From contig NZ_LYPC01000014.1 of the NCBI RefSeq assembly GCF_001700435.1, forward strand, positions 682,001-746,000: DNA of 64,000 bases, read 5' to 3'. This document shows, in pieces, positions 9,153-18,201 of this stretch; position 1 is the stretch's first letter, and every line of letters starts with the position of its first letter. Under the pieces are notes generated by a model. It had not been told where the DNA came from and did no database searches. It saw only the letters and a list, made by a program, of their open reading frames with translations. This DNA comes from Paenibacillus pectinilyticus (GTDB lineage Bacteria > Bacillota > Bacilli > Paenibacillales > NBRC-103111). The translations under genes were made by a program, and so were the position numbers.

Positions 9153-10031
9153 ATGAGTATGCAAATAGAATCAAGCCAGGTCACCATGAAGCTGCCGAGG
9201 CGTCCTCAGTTTGGCGCAGTAGTCAAAAAAACGGTGTTATATGTCATCGTCACAGTCGTTGCTATGTCCATGGTTGTTCCTTTCCTCTGGATGCTTTCAG
9301 CATCCGTCAAGTCCGAGGCGGAAATCTTCAGCTTCCCGATTCAGTGGATACCGAGTCACTTCTACTGGTCGAATTACAGCAAGGTATGGACACAGCTTCC
9401 TTTCTTCACCTATTACTTGAATACGATCAAAATTGCTGTGCTTACGACATTGCTGCAAATTATTACATGTTCCACGGCGGCGTACGCGTTTGCCAAAGTG
9501 AAATTTCCTGAACGGGATAAACTGTTCTTCCTCTATGTGGCGACGATGATGGTACCCTATCAGGTCATGATGATTCCGCAGTTCATGTTAATGAAGAAAA
9601 TCGGGTTAATCGATTCGCATTGGGCTTTGATTCTTCTAGGTGCTTTTAGTCCATTCGGCGTGTTTTTATTCAGACAGTTTTTCATGTCCATTCCGGAAGA
9701 ACTCTCGGAAGCTGCAAGAATTGATGGCCTTAGTGAGTTCGGGATCTATTCGCGGGTTATCCTACCGTTGATTCGGCCGGCGATTGCCAGTCTGACGATT
9801 TTTACATTCATGCATGCGTGGAACGATTTCCTTGGTCCGTTAATCTACTTGAATTCGGATAAATTGTTTACACTCCAGCTCGGCATGCAGCATTTCCAAT
9901 CGGAGCATGCGACGGAGTACGGCCCGTTAATGGCAGCAGCCGTTTGCGCCATTATTCCAACTATTCTGATTTACTTTATGGCCCAAGACCATTTCGTCGA
10001 AGGGATATCCGCAGGAGCGGTTAAAGGGTGA
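9153..10031 (+). CDS. ABC sugar importer permease, MalG/UgpE type
   Basis: Second membrane subunit, 292 residues, with GGAGAAGCC before ATG. It has a membrane segment at about 28-50, the EAA loop EAARIDGLSEFGIYSR near 185, and the C-terminal GISAGAVKG signature. Its stop lies 7 bases before the sulfatase ATG, so translation of the two is probably linked. No ATPase gene accompanies the pair; a shared MsmX-like ATPase is expected elsewhere in the genome. Confidence 0.93.
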   Translation: MSMQIESSQVTMKLPRRPQFGAVVKKTVLYVIVTVVAMSMVVPFLWMLSASVKSEAEIFSFPIQWIPSHFYWSNYSKVWTQLPFFTYYLNTIKIAVLTTLLQIITCSTAAYAFAKVKFPERDKLFFLYVATMMVPYQVMMIPQFMLMKKIGLIDSHWALILLGAFSPFGVFLFRQFFMSIPEELSEAARIDGLSEFGIYSRVILPLIRPAIASLTIFTFMHAWNDFLGPLIYLNSDKLFTLQLGMQHFQSEHATEYGPLMAAAVCAIIPTILIYFMAQDHFVEGISAGAVKG

Positions 10032-10038
10032 GTCGATG

Positions 10039-11448
10039 ATGAAACCAAATGTGATTTATATTTTTGCTGATCAATGGCGAAAGCAAGCTGTTGGGTTTAC
10101 TGGCGAAGATCCAGTTATCACACCGAACATCGACAAATTTGCGCAGGAGAGCCTGGTGTTTAACCATGCGCTCTCTTGTACACCACTATGCTCGCCGCAC
10201 CGGGCAGCCCTCATGACAGGCAAGTATCCGCAATCGACGGGGGTCTATACGAACTGCAAGAACGGGGCAGACGTCATGCTAAGTCCCGAAGAGGTATGTA
10301 TCGGGGACGCACTGAAAGCAGCAGGGTATCAAACGGGATATATTGGCAAATGGCATCTAGATTTACCTGAGCAGAATGGGTGCCCGGAACCTGAGTCTGG
10401 CGCACGCGAGTGGGATGCGTTCACACCGCCAGGATTGAAACGGCACGGCTTTGATTTCTGGTATTCCTACGGTGCGTATGATCATCATCTGAAGCCGCAT
10501 TATTGGAGAGACACGCCGGAGATGATCCAAGTTGATCAATGGTCTTTGGAGCATGAGACCGATGTGGCACTAGACTTTATCCGGGCAAAATCGAACGAAC
10601 AAACGGAGCCATTTGCCTTATTCGTCTCTTGGAATCCGCCTCACAGTCCCTTTGAGCTTGTACCGGAACGCTACAAGGAACTCTACAACGGTCGTGAGCT
10701 GAACTTACGTCCGAATGTGAGCTCGGAGCAGCTTGCCGCACATACGGGAGAACCTTTTGAGAGCGGGGATGAGGCGCTGCTTCGGTATACCCGGGATTAT
10801 TTCGCTGCGGTGTCCGGCATGGACGAACAATTCGGCCGGATTTGGCAGGAGGTTCAGGAACTCGGGCTTGCCGAGAACACACTGCTTGTGCTCTCGTCGG
10901 ATCATGGTGAACTTATGGGTTCACACGGCCTCATGGCGAAGCACTCCTGGCACGAGGAATCCATTGCGATTCCTTGTTTGATGAACTGGCAAGGCACCAT
11001 TGGGCCGGGCAGCACGGACGTGCTTTTTAATAGTGTGGATATTATGCCTACCTTACTCGGGCTTGCCGGTGTTCCAGTTCCTTCCTCGGTAGAAGGGCTC
11101 GATCTGTCCGGTACTCTTCTCGGAACGAGCCATACCGAAAATTCGTCTGCCTTTATTTGCGCCTTCCCAGGGAGAAAGGACGCGATTGAGCAATTCGCCT
11201 CCGCTGGTATAGATAATAGGAAATACGGCTGGCGGGGAATCCGCACAAAGCTGTATACCTATGTCGTCCATAAAGGCTATGTGCCCGGCGCAGAAGTGCA
11301 GCGCTTATTTTATGAGCATGAGAAGGACCCGTATCAGCTTAATCCTGTGGTGTTGAAAGAAAGGCCAACGACGGAGCTTCTGATATCATTAGAGGCAGAA
11401 CTGCAAAGCTGGTTAGATCGCACAAAGGATTCGTTTGAATTAGCGTAG
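10039..11448 (+). CDS. cytosolic Cys-type sulfatase
   Basis: Sulfatase of the alkaline-phosphatase fold, 469 residues, removing sulfate esters from sugars. The metal-binding ADQ motif is at residues 10-12. The C-x-P-x-R signature appears as CSPHRAALMTG with Cys51, the residue normally converted to formylglycine. SSDHGELMGSHGL near 290 carries further active-site residues. No signal peptide is present, so it should act on imported oligosaccharides inside the cell. ATG 10039 has better spacing to AAGGGTGAG than ATG 10036. The operon with GH88 and PL8 suggests sulfated uronic-acid glycans such as chondroitin. Its maturase is not in this window. Confidence 0.93.
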   Translation: MKPNVIYIFADQWRKQAVGFTGEDPVITPNIDKFAQESLVFNHALSCTPLCSPHRAALMTGKYPQSTGVYTNCKNGADVMLSPEEVCIGDALKAAGYQTGYIGKWHLDLPEQNGCPEPESGAREWDAFTPPGLKRHGFDFWYSYGAYDHHLKPHYWRDTPEMIQVDQWSLEHETDVALDFIRAKSNEQTEPFALFVSWNPPHSPFELVPERYKELYNGRELNLRPNVSSEQLAAHTGEPFESGDEALLRYTRDYFAAVSGMDEQFGRIWQEVQELGLAENTLLVLSSDHGELMGSHGLMAKHSWHEESIAIPCLMNWQGTIGPGSTDVLFNSVDIMPTLLGLAGVPVPSSVEGLDLSGTLLGTSHTENSSAFICAFPGRKDAIEQFASAGIDNRKYGWRGIRTKLYTYVVHKGYVPGAEVQRLFYEHEKDPYQLNPVVLKERPTTELLISLEAELQSWLDRTKDSFELA

Positions 11449-11496
11449 GGGTTGGACTAGCGATCAGGAAACGGATAAACAGAGAGGATGACAGCG

Positions 11497-12627
11497 ATGT
11501 GGCGCGAGGCCATTGAAGATGCAATCGGCAAAATTCGCCGGAATTTGGAAGAGCACTCAGGTACTTTTCCACATATTACGAATGAGAAGCGTTATGCATG
11601 GTCGGAGAATGAAGATTGGATTGAGGGGTTTTATACTGGACTTACCTGGTTGAGCTATGAATATAGTCGAGATACGTATTTCCTGGAACAAGCGCAGGAG
11701 CAAATTGTGGATTTCAAACAGCGGTTAGAAGCCAAAGTATGCTTAGAGCATCACGATATCGGCTTCTTGTATGGGCTATCCGCATTAGCCGGATGGATCG
11801 TGGAGAAGGACGAGAGCGCACGGGATCTTGCGCTGCAAGCGGCGGACCATTTGCTGGGCAGGTGGCGTGAGCAAGGCGGCTTTTTGCAAGCCTGGGGTCC
11901 GGAAAACGATGAGAAGAATGGCGGACGGATCATTATTGATTGCTTGCTGAATTTGCCATTGCTTTATTGGGCTTCTGAAGTGACTGGCCAACCTAGATAT
12001 GCCGAAATTGCATATAAGCAGGCTGAGTTGTCCAGACGGTATCTCGTGCGTGGCGATGATTCTTCGTATCATACATTCTATTTTGATAAAGCGACAGGTG
12101 AGCCACTTGGTGGGGGGACCCATCAAGGGTATACTGATGGCTCGACTTGGACGCGTGGTCAGGCATGGGGCATCTACGGCTTCGCCCTTTCTTACCGGTA
12201 CACGAAGGATCCGGCCTTCCTGCAAACGGCCAAGCGGTTGTTAAGCTATTTCCTTGAACATTTACCAGCAGATCATGTCGCGTATTGGGACTTCAACGTT
12301 CCGATTAAAGCGAATACAAGTCGCGACAGCTCGGCATCGGCGATTACGGCCTGCGGCATGCTGGAGCTGCTAGATCTCATTCCGCAAGAGGATGCAGACT
12401 GCAGTTGGATTCAGCAGGGACTGGAACAAACCATGCAGGCCTTAGTGAGCAAGTATGCCACCATTGGCGAAGAGGCGGAAGGCTTACTGAAGCATGGCTC
12501 CTATCATGTTAGAGGCAATAATGGCTTGGATGACTATATGATTTGGGGCGATTATTACTATTTGGAAGCCTTACTGCGGATGGAACGAGGGATTCCTGGT
12601 TACTGGTATGAACGGAAGACACCATAA
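11497..12627 (+). CDS. unsaturated glucuronyl hydrolase, GH88
   Basis: Cytosolic glycoside hydrolase of 376 residues that removes the 4,5-unsaturated uronic acid left at the non-reducing end by polysaccharide lyases. Two catalytic aspartates known in Bacillus sp. GL1 UGL (D88 and D149) are matched by D87 in EHHDIGFLYGLSA and D148 in IIDCLLNLPLLYW, at nearly identical numbering and 61 residues apart. There is no signal peptide. ATG 11497 is chosen because GAGAGG at 11482-11487 abuts the earlier ATG 11488. It lies between sulfatase and PL8 lyase, completing an intracellular degradation route. Confidence 0.95.
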   Translation: MWREAIEDAIGKIRRNLEEHSGTFPHITNEKRYAWSENEDWIEGFYTGLTWLSYEYSRDTYFLEQAQEQIVDFKQRLEAKVCLEHHDIGFLYGLSALAGWIVEKDESARDLALQAADHLLGRWREQGGFLQAWGPENDEKNGGRIIIDCLLNLPLLYWASEVTGQPRYAEIAYKQAELSRRYLVRGDDSSYHTFYFDKATGEPLGGGTHQGYTDGSTWTRGQAWGIYGFALSYRYTKDPAFLQTAKRLLSYFLEHLPADHVAYWDFNVPIKANTSRDSSASAITACGMLELLDLIPQEDADCSWIQQGLEQTMQALVSKYATIGEEAEGLLKHGSYHVRGNNGLDDYMIWGDYYYLEALLRMERGIPGYWYERKTP

Positions 12628-12715
12628 TCGTACTTCATAAGAAAAAGCAGCTAGTTAAAGAAGGGCGCACAGTTTAGATCATGTACGTTCTTCTTTTTAA
12701 TCTAGGAGGCATGTG

Positions 12716-12790
12716 ATGAATGATACGATCAGAATGAGGTATGTCATCAGAAACGTGAAATCCAAAAACATGAATGCTGGAGGTAGATGA
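12716..12790 (+). CDS. 24-residue leader ORF overlapping the PL8 start
   Basis: A short frame with a strong ribosome site (AGGAGG at 12704-12709, 6 bases before ATG) runs to a TGA at 12788-12790 that overlaps the PL8 ATG at 12787. An ATG-TGA pair also sits at 12711-12716. The arrangement predicts translational coupling or a regulatory leader peptide. The peptide (MNDTIRMRYVIRNVKSKNMN then AGGR) is basic and matches no family I know. The GGAGG used by the lyase gene lies inside this ORF. Confidence 0.5.
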   Translation: MNDTIRMRYVIRNVKSKNMNAGGR

Positions 12791-15700
12791 TGGGAAGGTC
12801 ATTTAAGAAATGCTTAGCTCGTGTAATGGTGTTTGCAATAGGCATCTCGTTGGGGTTACCAGCAATTGGCGGGCTGCCACCCGTAGAAGCTGCTGCAACC
12901 GTGCACGTAAATGTGACTTATGATGAAACGACAACGGCGAAAGATACGAAGTTATACAATGGGACCACTTACAATGGTACGATCGGGGGAGCATGGGGGA
13001 TTTATAACTCAGCTACCAATACAGATTATGTCATGATGGCCAAAGAACCTTCGCGAAGCGACTATAGTCTCAAGATCGTGTCCAATGCAACAAACATAAA
13101 TACCGGCAGAAATAATTTGGGTGGATCCGTAGCAGGAAATACGGGTATTTCGGGTAATCTGGTGTTCGAAGCATCCCTCTATATGAATAGTACCCAGCAT
13201 CGCAGGGACATTCAATTCAGGAGCTTAAACGCACCAGTTCCAGCCACGGCAACTACGAATGTCTCTGTCATTTCTTTTGATAACACGGGGAAAATAAGAG
13301 ATGCGAACAACCTGGTGTTGGCCAATTATGAGGCTAATACGTGGTACCGTTTGAAACTATTTGTTGATAACGCTTCCAAAAAAGTGAGATATTTTGCCAA
13401 TGATCAATTTCTAGGCGAATCCTCTCTCCCGGCGGCATGGCTGAATATCCGACATATCTATTTGTATCAATATTTTAAAAGCGGCATTCAGGGCGAGTGG
13501 TTCGTGGACGATCTCAAACTCTCGGATTATGTACCTGTGTCAGGTCTAACGACCTCACTTGATACGCTTGAATTAGCAGAGACGACCAGCTCCACCATTA
13601 TGGCAGGTACGCTGCCTGCAGATGCTTCTGATCAACGATTTGTATGGTCTGTAGATGACCCTACGGTTGCAACCGTTACCTATGGCGTGATTAGCGCATT
13701 GAAGGAAGGCCATACGTCTGTTTCTGTGAGTACATATGAAGGCGCATTCACAAAGATAATTCCGATAACTGTCGTCAAGCCTGTCCTTCTTACAAATATT
13801 AGCTTACCCTCTCAGGCATCGTTAGTAGAAGGGAAAACTCTTCCGCTGCAAGTTGGATTCCAGCCAGCAAACGCAACGAACAAAAAGTTGATCTGGCATT
13901 CATCCGATACCCATATCGCAACCGTAGATACGAATGGGGTCGTAACTGGTATTCATGAAGGCCTTACAACGATTACGGCTGCCTCTGAGTTAAATGGGGC
14001 CCTTTCAAGCCAAACTTCGGTGACCGTCACGCCATTCATTCCTCTTACGAGTGTAAGTTTTACGAATGCGCCATTACAAATGACCAACTATGATACGCTG
14101 CAATTGGAAGCCGTCGTTGAACCGGCCAACGCAACCGACCAGCTGCTGACTTGGCAATCGAGTAATCCCAGCGTTCTTCGGGTTGATCAGAATGGGCAGG
14201 CCAAGGCTTTGAAATTAGGCACGGCCATCATCACCGCAAGTTCGTCTAATGGTAAGATGGCATCTGCGACGATTGAAGTTAAGGCTCCCGTGCTGAAGGA
14301 TCCGGAAGAATACGATAAGATTCGCATTCGTTGGAAGGAAACGCTGACGGGCAAAGATTCTTTAGATATATCGAACAGTGGGATCAAAAGCAGAATTGAT
14401 GACAACGCAGCAAAAGCCCAATTGTATTGGGATAACCTGCAAATGAATGGCGCCAGTACGACGTTATGGTCAGATATCGCGTCTTCCACCTCAGATTCGA
14501 CATTTGTGCTGGATCACTATGTGCGCTTGAAAGTGATGGCACTGGCTTACGCAACGAAGGGGTCAATTCTCTATAACAACCCTGCGTTAAAGACTGATAT
14601 TCTTGGGGCTCTGGATTGGATGTTAGATCATTTATACACGAACACAGGAGTAGAATTCGGTAATTGGTGGAACTGGGATATCGGCGCCCCCAATCGTTTA
14701 GCGGATATTTTAATCCTCATGTATGACGGCTTGACGCCAGAGCAAATTGCCAGAAATGCGGCAAGCATTGATCATTACATTGGAGATATTAGTTGGCCTA
14801 CTTTTACACAAGTGGGGGCCAATCGTTCCGATATTATGTTAATTGAAACGAGGTTGGGTCTTGTTGAGAAAAATTATGATCGTCTTATCCATGCACGTGA
14901 TGGACTGACACCTCTTTTTGATTATGTGACCACGGGCGATGGTTTCTATGAGGATGGTTCATTTATTCAGCATAATACGGTTGCTTACACAGGCAGTTAT
15001 GGTGAAGTGCTTATTAGTGGGATGGGGAATTTGCTCCTGTTATTGAACGGCAGCACTTGGCAGCCTGTTGTTCCTGAGATTGAGCATGTCTATCGCTGGA
15101 TTCAGGAAGGTTATGCTCCCGTCATGTACAAAGGGCAGATCCTAGATATGACACGTGGGCGGGCAATCGTTAGGAAAGGCTTAGATGCCTATGGATCGGC
15201 GCTAAATATCGTCATGGGGATGTCCCGTATTGCACAAACGGCTTCCGAGGAGAGGGCTTCCTATTTAAAAAGCTTCATTAAATATCATTTCCAGTATCTC
15301 TTGGCAAGAGGGGTGACGTACGATCAACTTCCGTTGGATTTATCGGAGACAATCAAAGAATGGATGGAAGATCCAGCGATTCAACCTATCGCCCAACTGC
15401 CGGAACACTTTGAAATGAATGCAATGGCTCGCAGCATACATGTCGGCAATGGCTATCTATTTGGTGTTAGCAAAAGCTCTAAACGAATAGCAACCTATGA
15501 GTTAACGAATGGTGAAAATGCGAAAGGCTGGTATACCGGTGACGGCATGACCTATCTGTATAATAACGATTTATCGCAATATACGGATAATTATTGGCCC
15601 ACCCTTAACTGGTATCGTTTACCAGGTACCACTGTCGTTGTGAGACCCAGAACTTCGGACCAGTACCAATATGGCGATGGGGAATCGGCTCCTGCAAACG

Positions 15701-17769
15701 CTTGGGCTGGCGGCGCGGTGTTAGGCAGCTATGGTGTGACTGGCATGAATTTAATCCAGAATGGTACACAGTTGAAAGCGAATAAGTCATGGTTTACTTT
15801 TGACAATGAAATCGTTGCATTGGGTTCTGATCTTACAAGTACGGATAATAAGACCGTAGAGACAATCGTCGAGCAGCGCAAGCTTACGGAAAGTAATACG
15901 AATGACCTATATGTAAATGGTGAATTGAAGAACGGATACTTTGGAGAAGAAACCTTGGAGCATCCGGAATGGGTTCATTTGCAAGGAAACGTAGCTGGTG
16001 CCGATATCGGCTATGTCTTTCCTGAAACGCAATCCCTTAAACTGATGCGTGCGCAGCAAGAAGGCCGATATTCAGATACGAGTCTCAGTAATCCACCGGC
16101 GTCAACGGTACCAACGGAGCTCTTAACGAATAATTTTTTGACGATGTGGTTTGATCATGGCACGAATCCTAGCGGTGATACGTATCAATATGCGATCCTG
16201 CCGAATGCAAGTAAGTCTGAAACGGCTACCTATGCTTCGTCTCCAGATTATACGGTTTTGGCTAATTCGGCCGATGTTCAAGCGGTTCGTGAGAACAAGC
16301 TAGGGATGACCGGCTTCAATTTCTGGAAGGATAAAGTGACTTCTGTTAGCGGCTTAACGTCTAATAGCAAGGCGTCCATCATGATGAAAGGGAACCCGTA
16401 TTCGGGCGTTTATGAGATCGCAGTTGCTGATCCGACGTTGGAGAATCAAGGTTTTATTGAAATGGAGCTAGATAAATCCGCTCAAACTGTGATTAGCAAG
16501 GATGATCGAATAGAGATTCAACAGCTTACCCCAACATTGAAATTAAAAGTAAATGTCAAAGATACGATGGGGAAATCGCAGCTTGTAGCGATACAAATGG
16601 TACCAGAGCTTGGTCCAGGTCCCGAACCTGAAGTACCAACTGGGGAGGAACCGGCAAAGCCAGAAACAACGGTACCGACAAATATCGTCACAGTGAAAGA
16701 CGGCAAAGCTACGGTTGAAATGGGCCATGGCCAGGATACGGTCTCGGTGCCAACGGAGCAGATTCCGATTGTGCCTTTAGAAGTTCGCGGAGAGGCAGCT
16801 CAGCTTACCATTCTGCCTGGAGTAATCAAGGCGCTCAAGGAGAAAGTCGAGGGCGATGTCCATAAAACAACACTTGATATTCGTACGCGGCCAATATCTA
16901 GCAATTCTCTTAGTACTATTGATCCTACTGTTGATGTAAATCTAGCAAGTCAAGCAATTGAATTTGAATTAAGCATACGCTCTGCGGAGGGCAAGACGTG
17001 GTCCTTAGACACGCTTCAATCAGGCGTTGAAATGGTTGTGCCGTTTGATCCTACAGGCAAGGATCCGGAACTGCTTGGCGTTTATAGATATGATGAAGCA
17101 AACGGAAAATGGGAATACCAAGGTGGTGAAATGAATCTGACTTCTAAAGAAGCTACATTCACGCCGCATCAACCGGGTATTTACGCAGTGTTAGCGTATC
17201 ACAAAATGTTCAAAGATGTGCCCGAAACGCATTGGGCTTCACGAGCGATACAGGTCTTATCTGCGAAGCATATCATTGAGGGAATGAAGTTGGATGAGTT
17301 TAACCCCAATGGGAAAACCACTAGAGCTCAGTTTACTGCGTTGTTGGTGCGTGCTTTGCATGTAGAGAAGTCAGCGAAATTAACCTCGAAATTCGAAGAC
17401 GTGCAGCAAGAAGCTTGGTATGCTCAAGATGTGGCCGCAGCAAGTCGAGCCGGTCTGATCTCGGGAGTTACGGAACAGTCATTTGATCCGAATGCTGAAA
17501 TGACTCGTGAACAAATGGCGATCCTCTTAGTTAGAGCTTATGAGTATGTAAATGGCAGTTACTCGTCAACTAAGCATAACCTTGAAGATTTTATAGATCA
17601 AAGTGAAGTTTCCACATGGGCGCTAGCAAATATGAACAAAGCGATTGAATTAGGCATTATTTCTGGCAGCTCGAACGAGCGCCTCGACCCATCTTCCACT
17701 GCTTTGCGCATGGAGACTGCTGAAGCGTTGTACAACTTTCTTGGGTTGAAAAAGGTCATTTCCTCATAA
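12787..17769 (+). CDS. SLH-anchored polysaccharide lyase family 8 with Ig-like domains
   Basis: Surface enzyme of 1660 residues that eliminatively cleaves uronic-acid polymers (hyaluronan, chondroitin or xanthan class). In order: signal peptide to about 37; a concanavalin-like beta-sandwich (about 40-245); three BIG2 domains (250-333, 334-416, 417-503); the PL8 alpha toroid from about 509; PL8 beta-sandwiches to about 1270; a Pro/Glu linker; a further beta domain; three SLH repeats (1473-1655) for binding cell-wall polymer. N679, H729, Y738 and R792 reproduce the exact spacings of the chondroitin AC/hyaluronate lyase tetrad (50, 9 and 54 residues). Aromatic residues sit in NWWNW at 626-630. 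Last gene of the operon. The exact polymer is not settled. Confidence 0.95.
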   Translation: MMGRSFKKCLARVMVFAIGISLGLPAIGGLPPVEAAATVHVNVTYDETTTAKDTKLYNGTTYNGTIGGAWGIYNSATNTDYVMMAKEPSRSDYSLKIVSNATNINTGRNNLGGSVAGNTGISGNLVFEASLYMNSTQHRRDIQFRSLNAPVPATATTNVSVISFDNTGKIRDANNLVLANYEANTWYRLKLFVDNASKKVRYFANDQFLGESSLPAAWLNIRHIYLYQYFKSGIQGEWFVDDLKLSDYVPVSGLTTSLDTLELAETTSSTIMAGTLPADASDQRFVWSVDDPTVATVTYGVISALKEGHTSVSVSTYEGAFTKIIPITVVKPVLLTNISLPSQASLVEGKTLPLQVGFQPANATNKKLIWHSSDTHIATVDTNGVVTGIHEGLTTITAASELNGALSSQTSVTVTPFIPLTSVSFTNAPLQMTNYDTLQLEAVVEPANATDQLLTWQSSNPSVLRVDQNGQAKALKLGTAIITASSSNGKMASATIEVKAPVLKDPEEYDKIRIRWKETLTGKDSLDISNSGIKSRIDDNAAKAQLYWDNLQMNGASTTLWSDIASSTSDSTFVLDHYVRLKVMALAYATKGSILYNNPALKTDILGALDWMLDHLYTNTGVEFGNWWNWDIGAPNRLADILILMYDGLTPEQIARNAASIDHYIGDISWPTFTQVGANRSDIMLIETRLGLVEKNYDRLIHARDGLTPLFDYVTTGDGFYEDGSFIQHNTVAYTGSYGEVLISGMGNLLLLLNGSTWQPVVPEIEHVYRWIQEGYAPVMYKGQILDMTRGRAIVRKGLDAYGSALNIVMGMSRIAQTASEERASYLKSFIKYHFQYLLARGVTYDQLPLDLSETIKEWMEDPAIQPIAQLPEHFEMNAMARSIHVGNGYLFGVSKSSKRIATYELTNGENAKGWYTGDGMTYLYNNDLSQYTDNYWPTLNWYRLPGTTVVVRPRTSDQYQYGDGESAPANAWAGGAVLGSYGVTGMNLIQNGTQLKANKSWFTFDNEIVALGSDLTSTDNKTVETIVEQRKLTESNTNDLYVNGELKNGYFGEETLEHPEWVHLQGNVAGADIGYVFPETQSLKLMRAQQEGRYSDTSLSNPPASTVPTELLTNNFLTMWFDHGTNPSGDTYQYAILPNASKSETATYASSPDYTVLANSADVQAVRENKLGMTGFNFWKDKVTSVSGLTSNSKASIMMKGNPYSGVYEIAVADPTLENQGFIEMELDKSAQTVISKDDRIEIQQLTPTLKLKVNVKDTMGKSQLVAIQMVPELGPGPEPEVPTGEEPAKPETTVPTNIVTVKDGKATVEMGHGQDTVSVPTEQIPIVPLEVRGEAAQLTILPGVIKALKEKVEGDVHKTTLDIRTRPISSNSLSTIDPTVDVNLASQAIEFELSIRSAEGKTWSLDTLQSGVEMVVPFDPTGKDPELLGVYRYDEANGKWEYQGGEMNLTSKEATFTPHQPGIYAVLAYHKMFKDVPETHWASRAIQVLSAKHIIEGMKLDEFNPNGKTTRAQFTALLVRALHVEKSAKLTSKFEDVQQEAWYAQDVAAASRAGLISGVTEQSFDPNAEMTREQMAILLVRAYEYVNGSYSSTKHNLEDFIDQSEVSTWALANMNKAIELGIISGSSNERLDPSSTALRMETAEALYNFLGLKKVISS

Positions 17770-17830
17770 GCGAGGACTAAGGTGGTGGCCCCAAAGTAGA
17801 TTGCATTACTTTTTAGAGCAGCTATATTCT

Positions 17831-17935
17831 TTTGAGAGCAATACGCACTCGCCGTGGGCTTATCGCATGAATAATCGTGAGGTCTGAAGCAGTAGGCACG
17901 CTAGGAGTGCTTATTCGGCAAGTATTGTGCTCAAA
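17831..17935. repeat. fold-back repeat copy 1 (105 bp)
   Basis: Bounded by TTTGAGAGCAATAC and its near-perfect inverse GTATTGTGCTCAAA (12 of 14). The interior shares long blocks (AATACGCACTCGCCGTGGG, AATAATCGTGAG, GGCACGCT, ATTCGGCAAGTA) with copy 2, which starts 113 bp further on. Confidence 0.7.
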
Positions 17936-17943
17936 TGGAACCT

Positions 17944-18046
17944 CATGCGACCAATACGCACTCGCCGTGGGCTTATCTCACGAATAATCGTGAGATCTGA
18001 TGCAATAGGCACGCTTGGATTCCTAATTCGGCAAGTACTCGATGAA
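17944..18046. repeat. fold-back repeat copy 2
   Basis: Second copy, roughly 80% identical to copy 1 by eye. It holds a perfect 7-bp hairpin CTCACGA-ATAA-TCGTGAG that is degraded in copy 1, while its own terminal inverse repeat is decayed. Confidence 0.65.
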
Positions 18047-18048
18047 AC

Positions 18049-18096
18049 GAGGCTATCTCTAAGGTCTAACAAGACCAAAGAGATAGATTTTTTTAA
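18049..18096 (+). terminator. intrinsic terminator
   Basis: CTATCTCT / AGAGATAG plus an inner GGTCT-AACA-AGACC hairpin, followed by ATTTTTTT. It nearly duplicates the terminator at 52996-53041 after the GH59 gene. Confidence 0.85.
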
Positions 18097-18201
18097 TTTA
18101 TAATAGCCAGAAACAAAGGAGATAATCGCTTTTGCCCCGATCGCAATTCTGTATGACTTTTGGGCCAGCCTCTTATGATCATATGTGTGAGAAATATTAC
18201 T

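Larger units (their letters stand above)
17778..18175. mobile_element. 398-bp non-coding insert with imperfect terminal inverted repeats
   Basis: TAAGGTGGTGGCCCCAAAGT at 17778-17797 is matched in inverse at 18156-18175 (16 of 20 bases). Between the ends are no genes, two copies of a ~105-bp fold-back repeat, and a terminator. The ends resemble those of small non-autonomous insertions, but no transposase or clear target duplication is visible. Covers nearly all of the gene-free gap between PL8 and GH116. Confidence 0.4.

Noticed and set aside
11785..12225. 146-residue minus-strand frame inside the GH88 gene
   Set aside because: Opposite a gene with intact catalytic residues; no start signal or recognisable domain.
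12640..12700. Possible terminator between GH88 and PL8 (AAAGAAG with CTTCTTT)
   Set aside because: Only 7 bp with a large loop and mismatches; recorded as too weak to call.
17831..18046. Repeat pair considered as a CRISPR array
   Set aside because: Only two long (about 105 bp) units, no short identical repeats with unique spacers, and no cas genes in the window.
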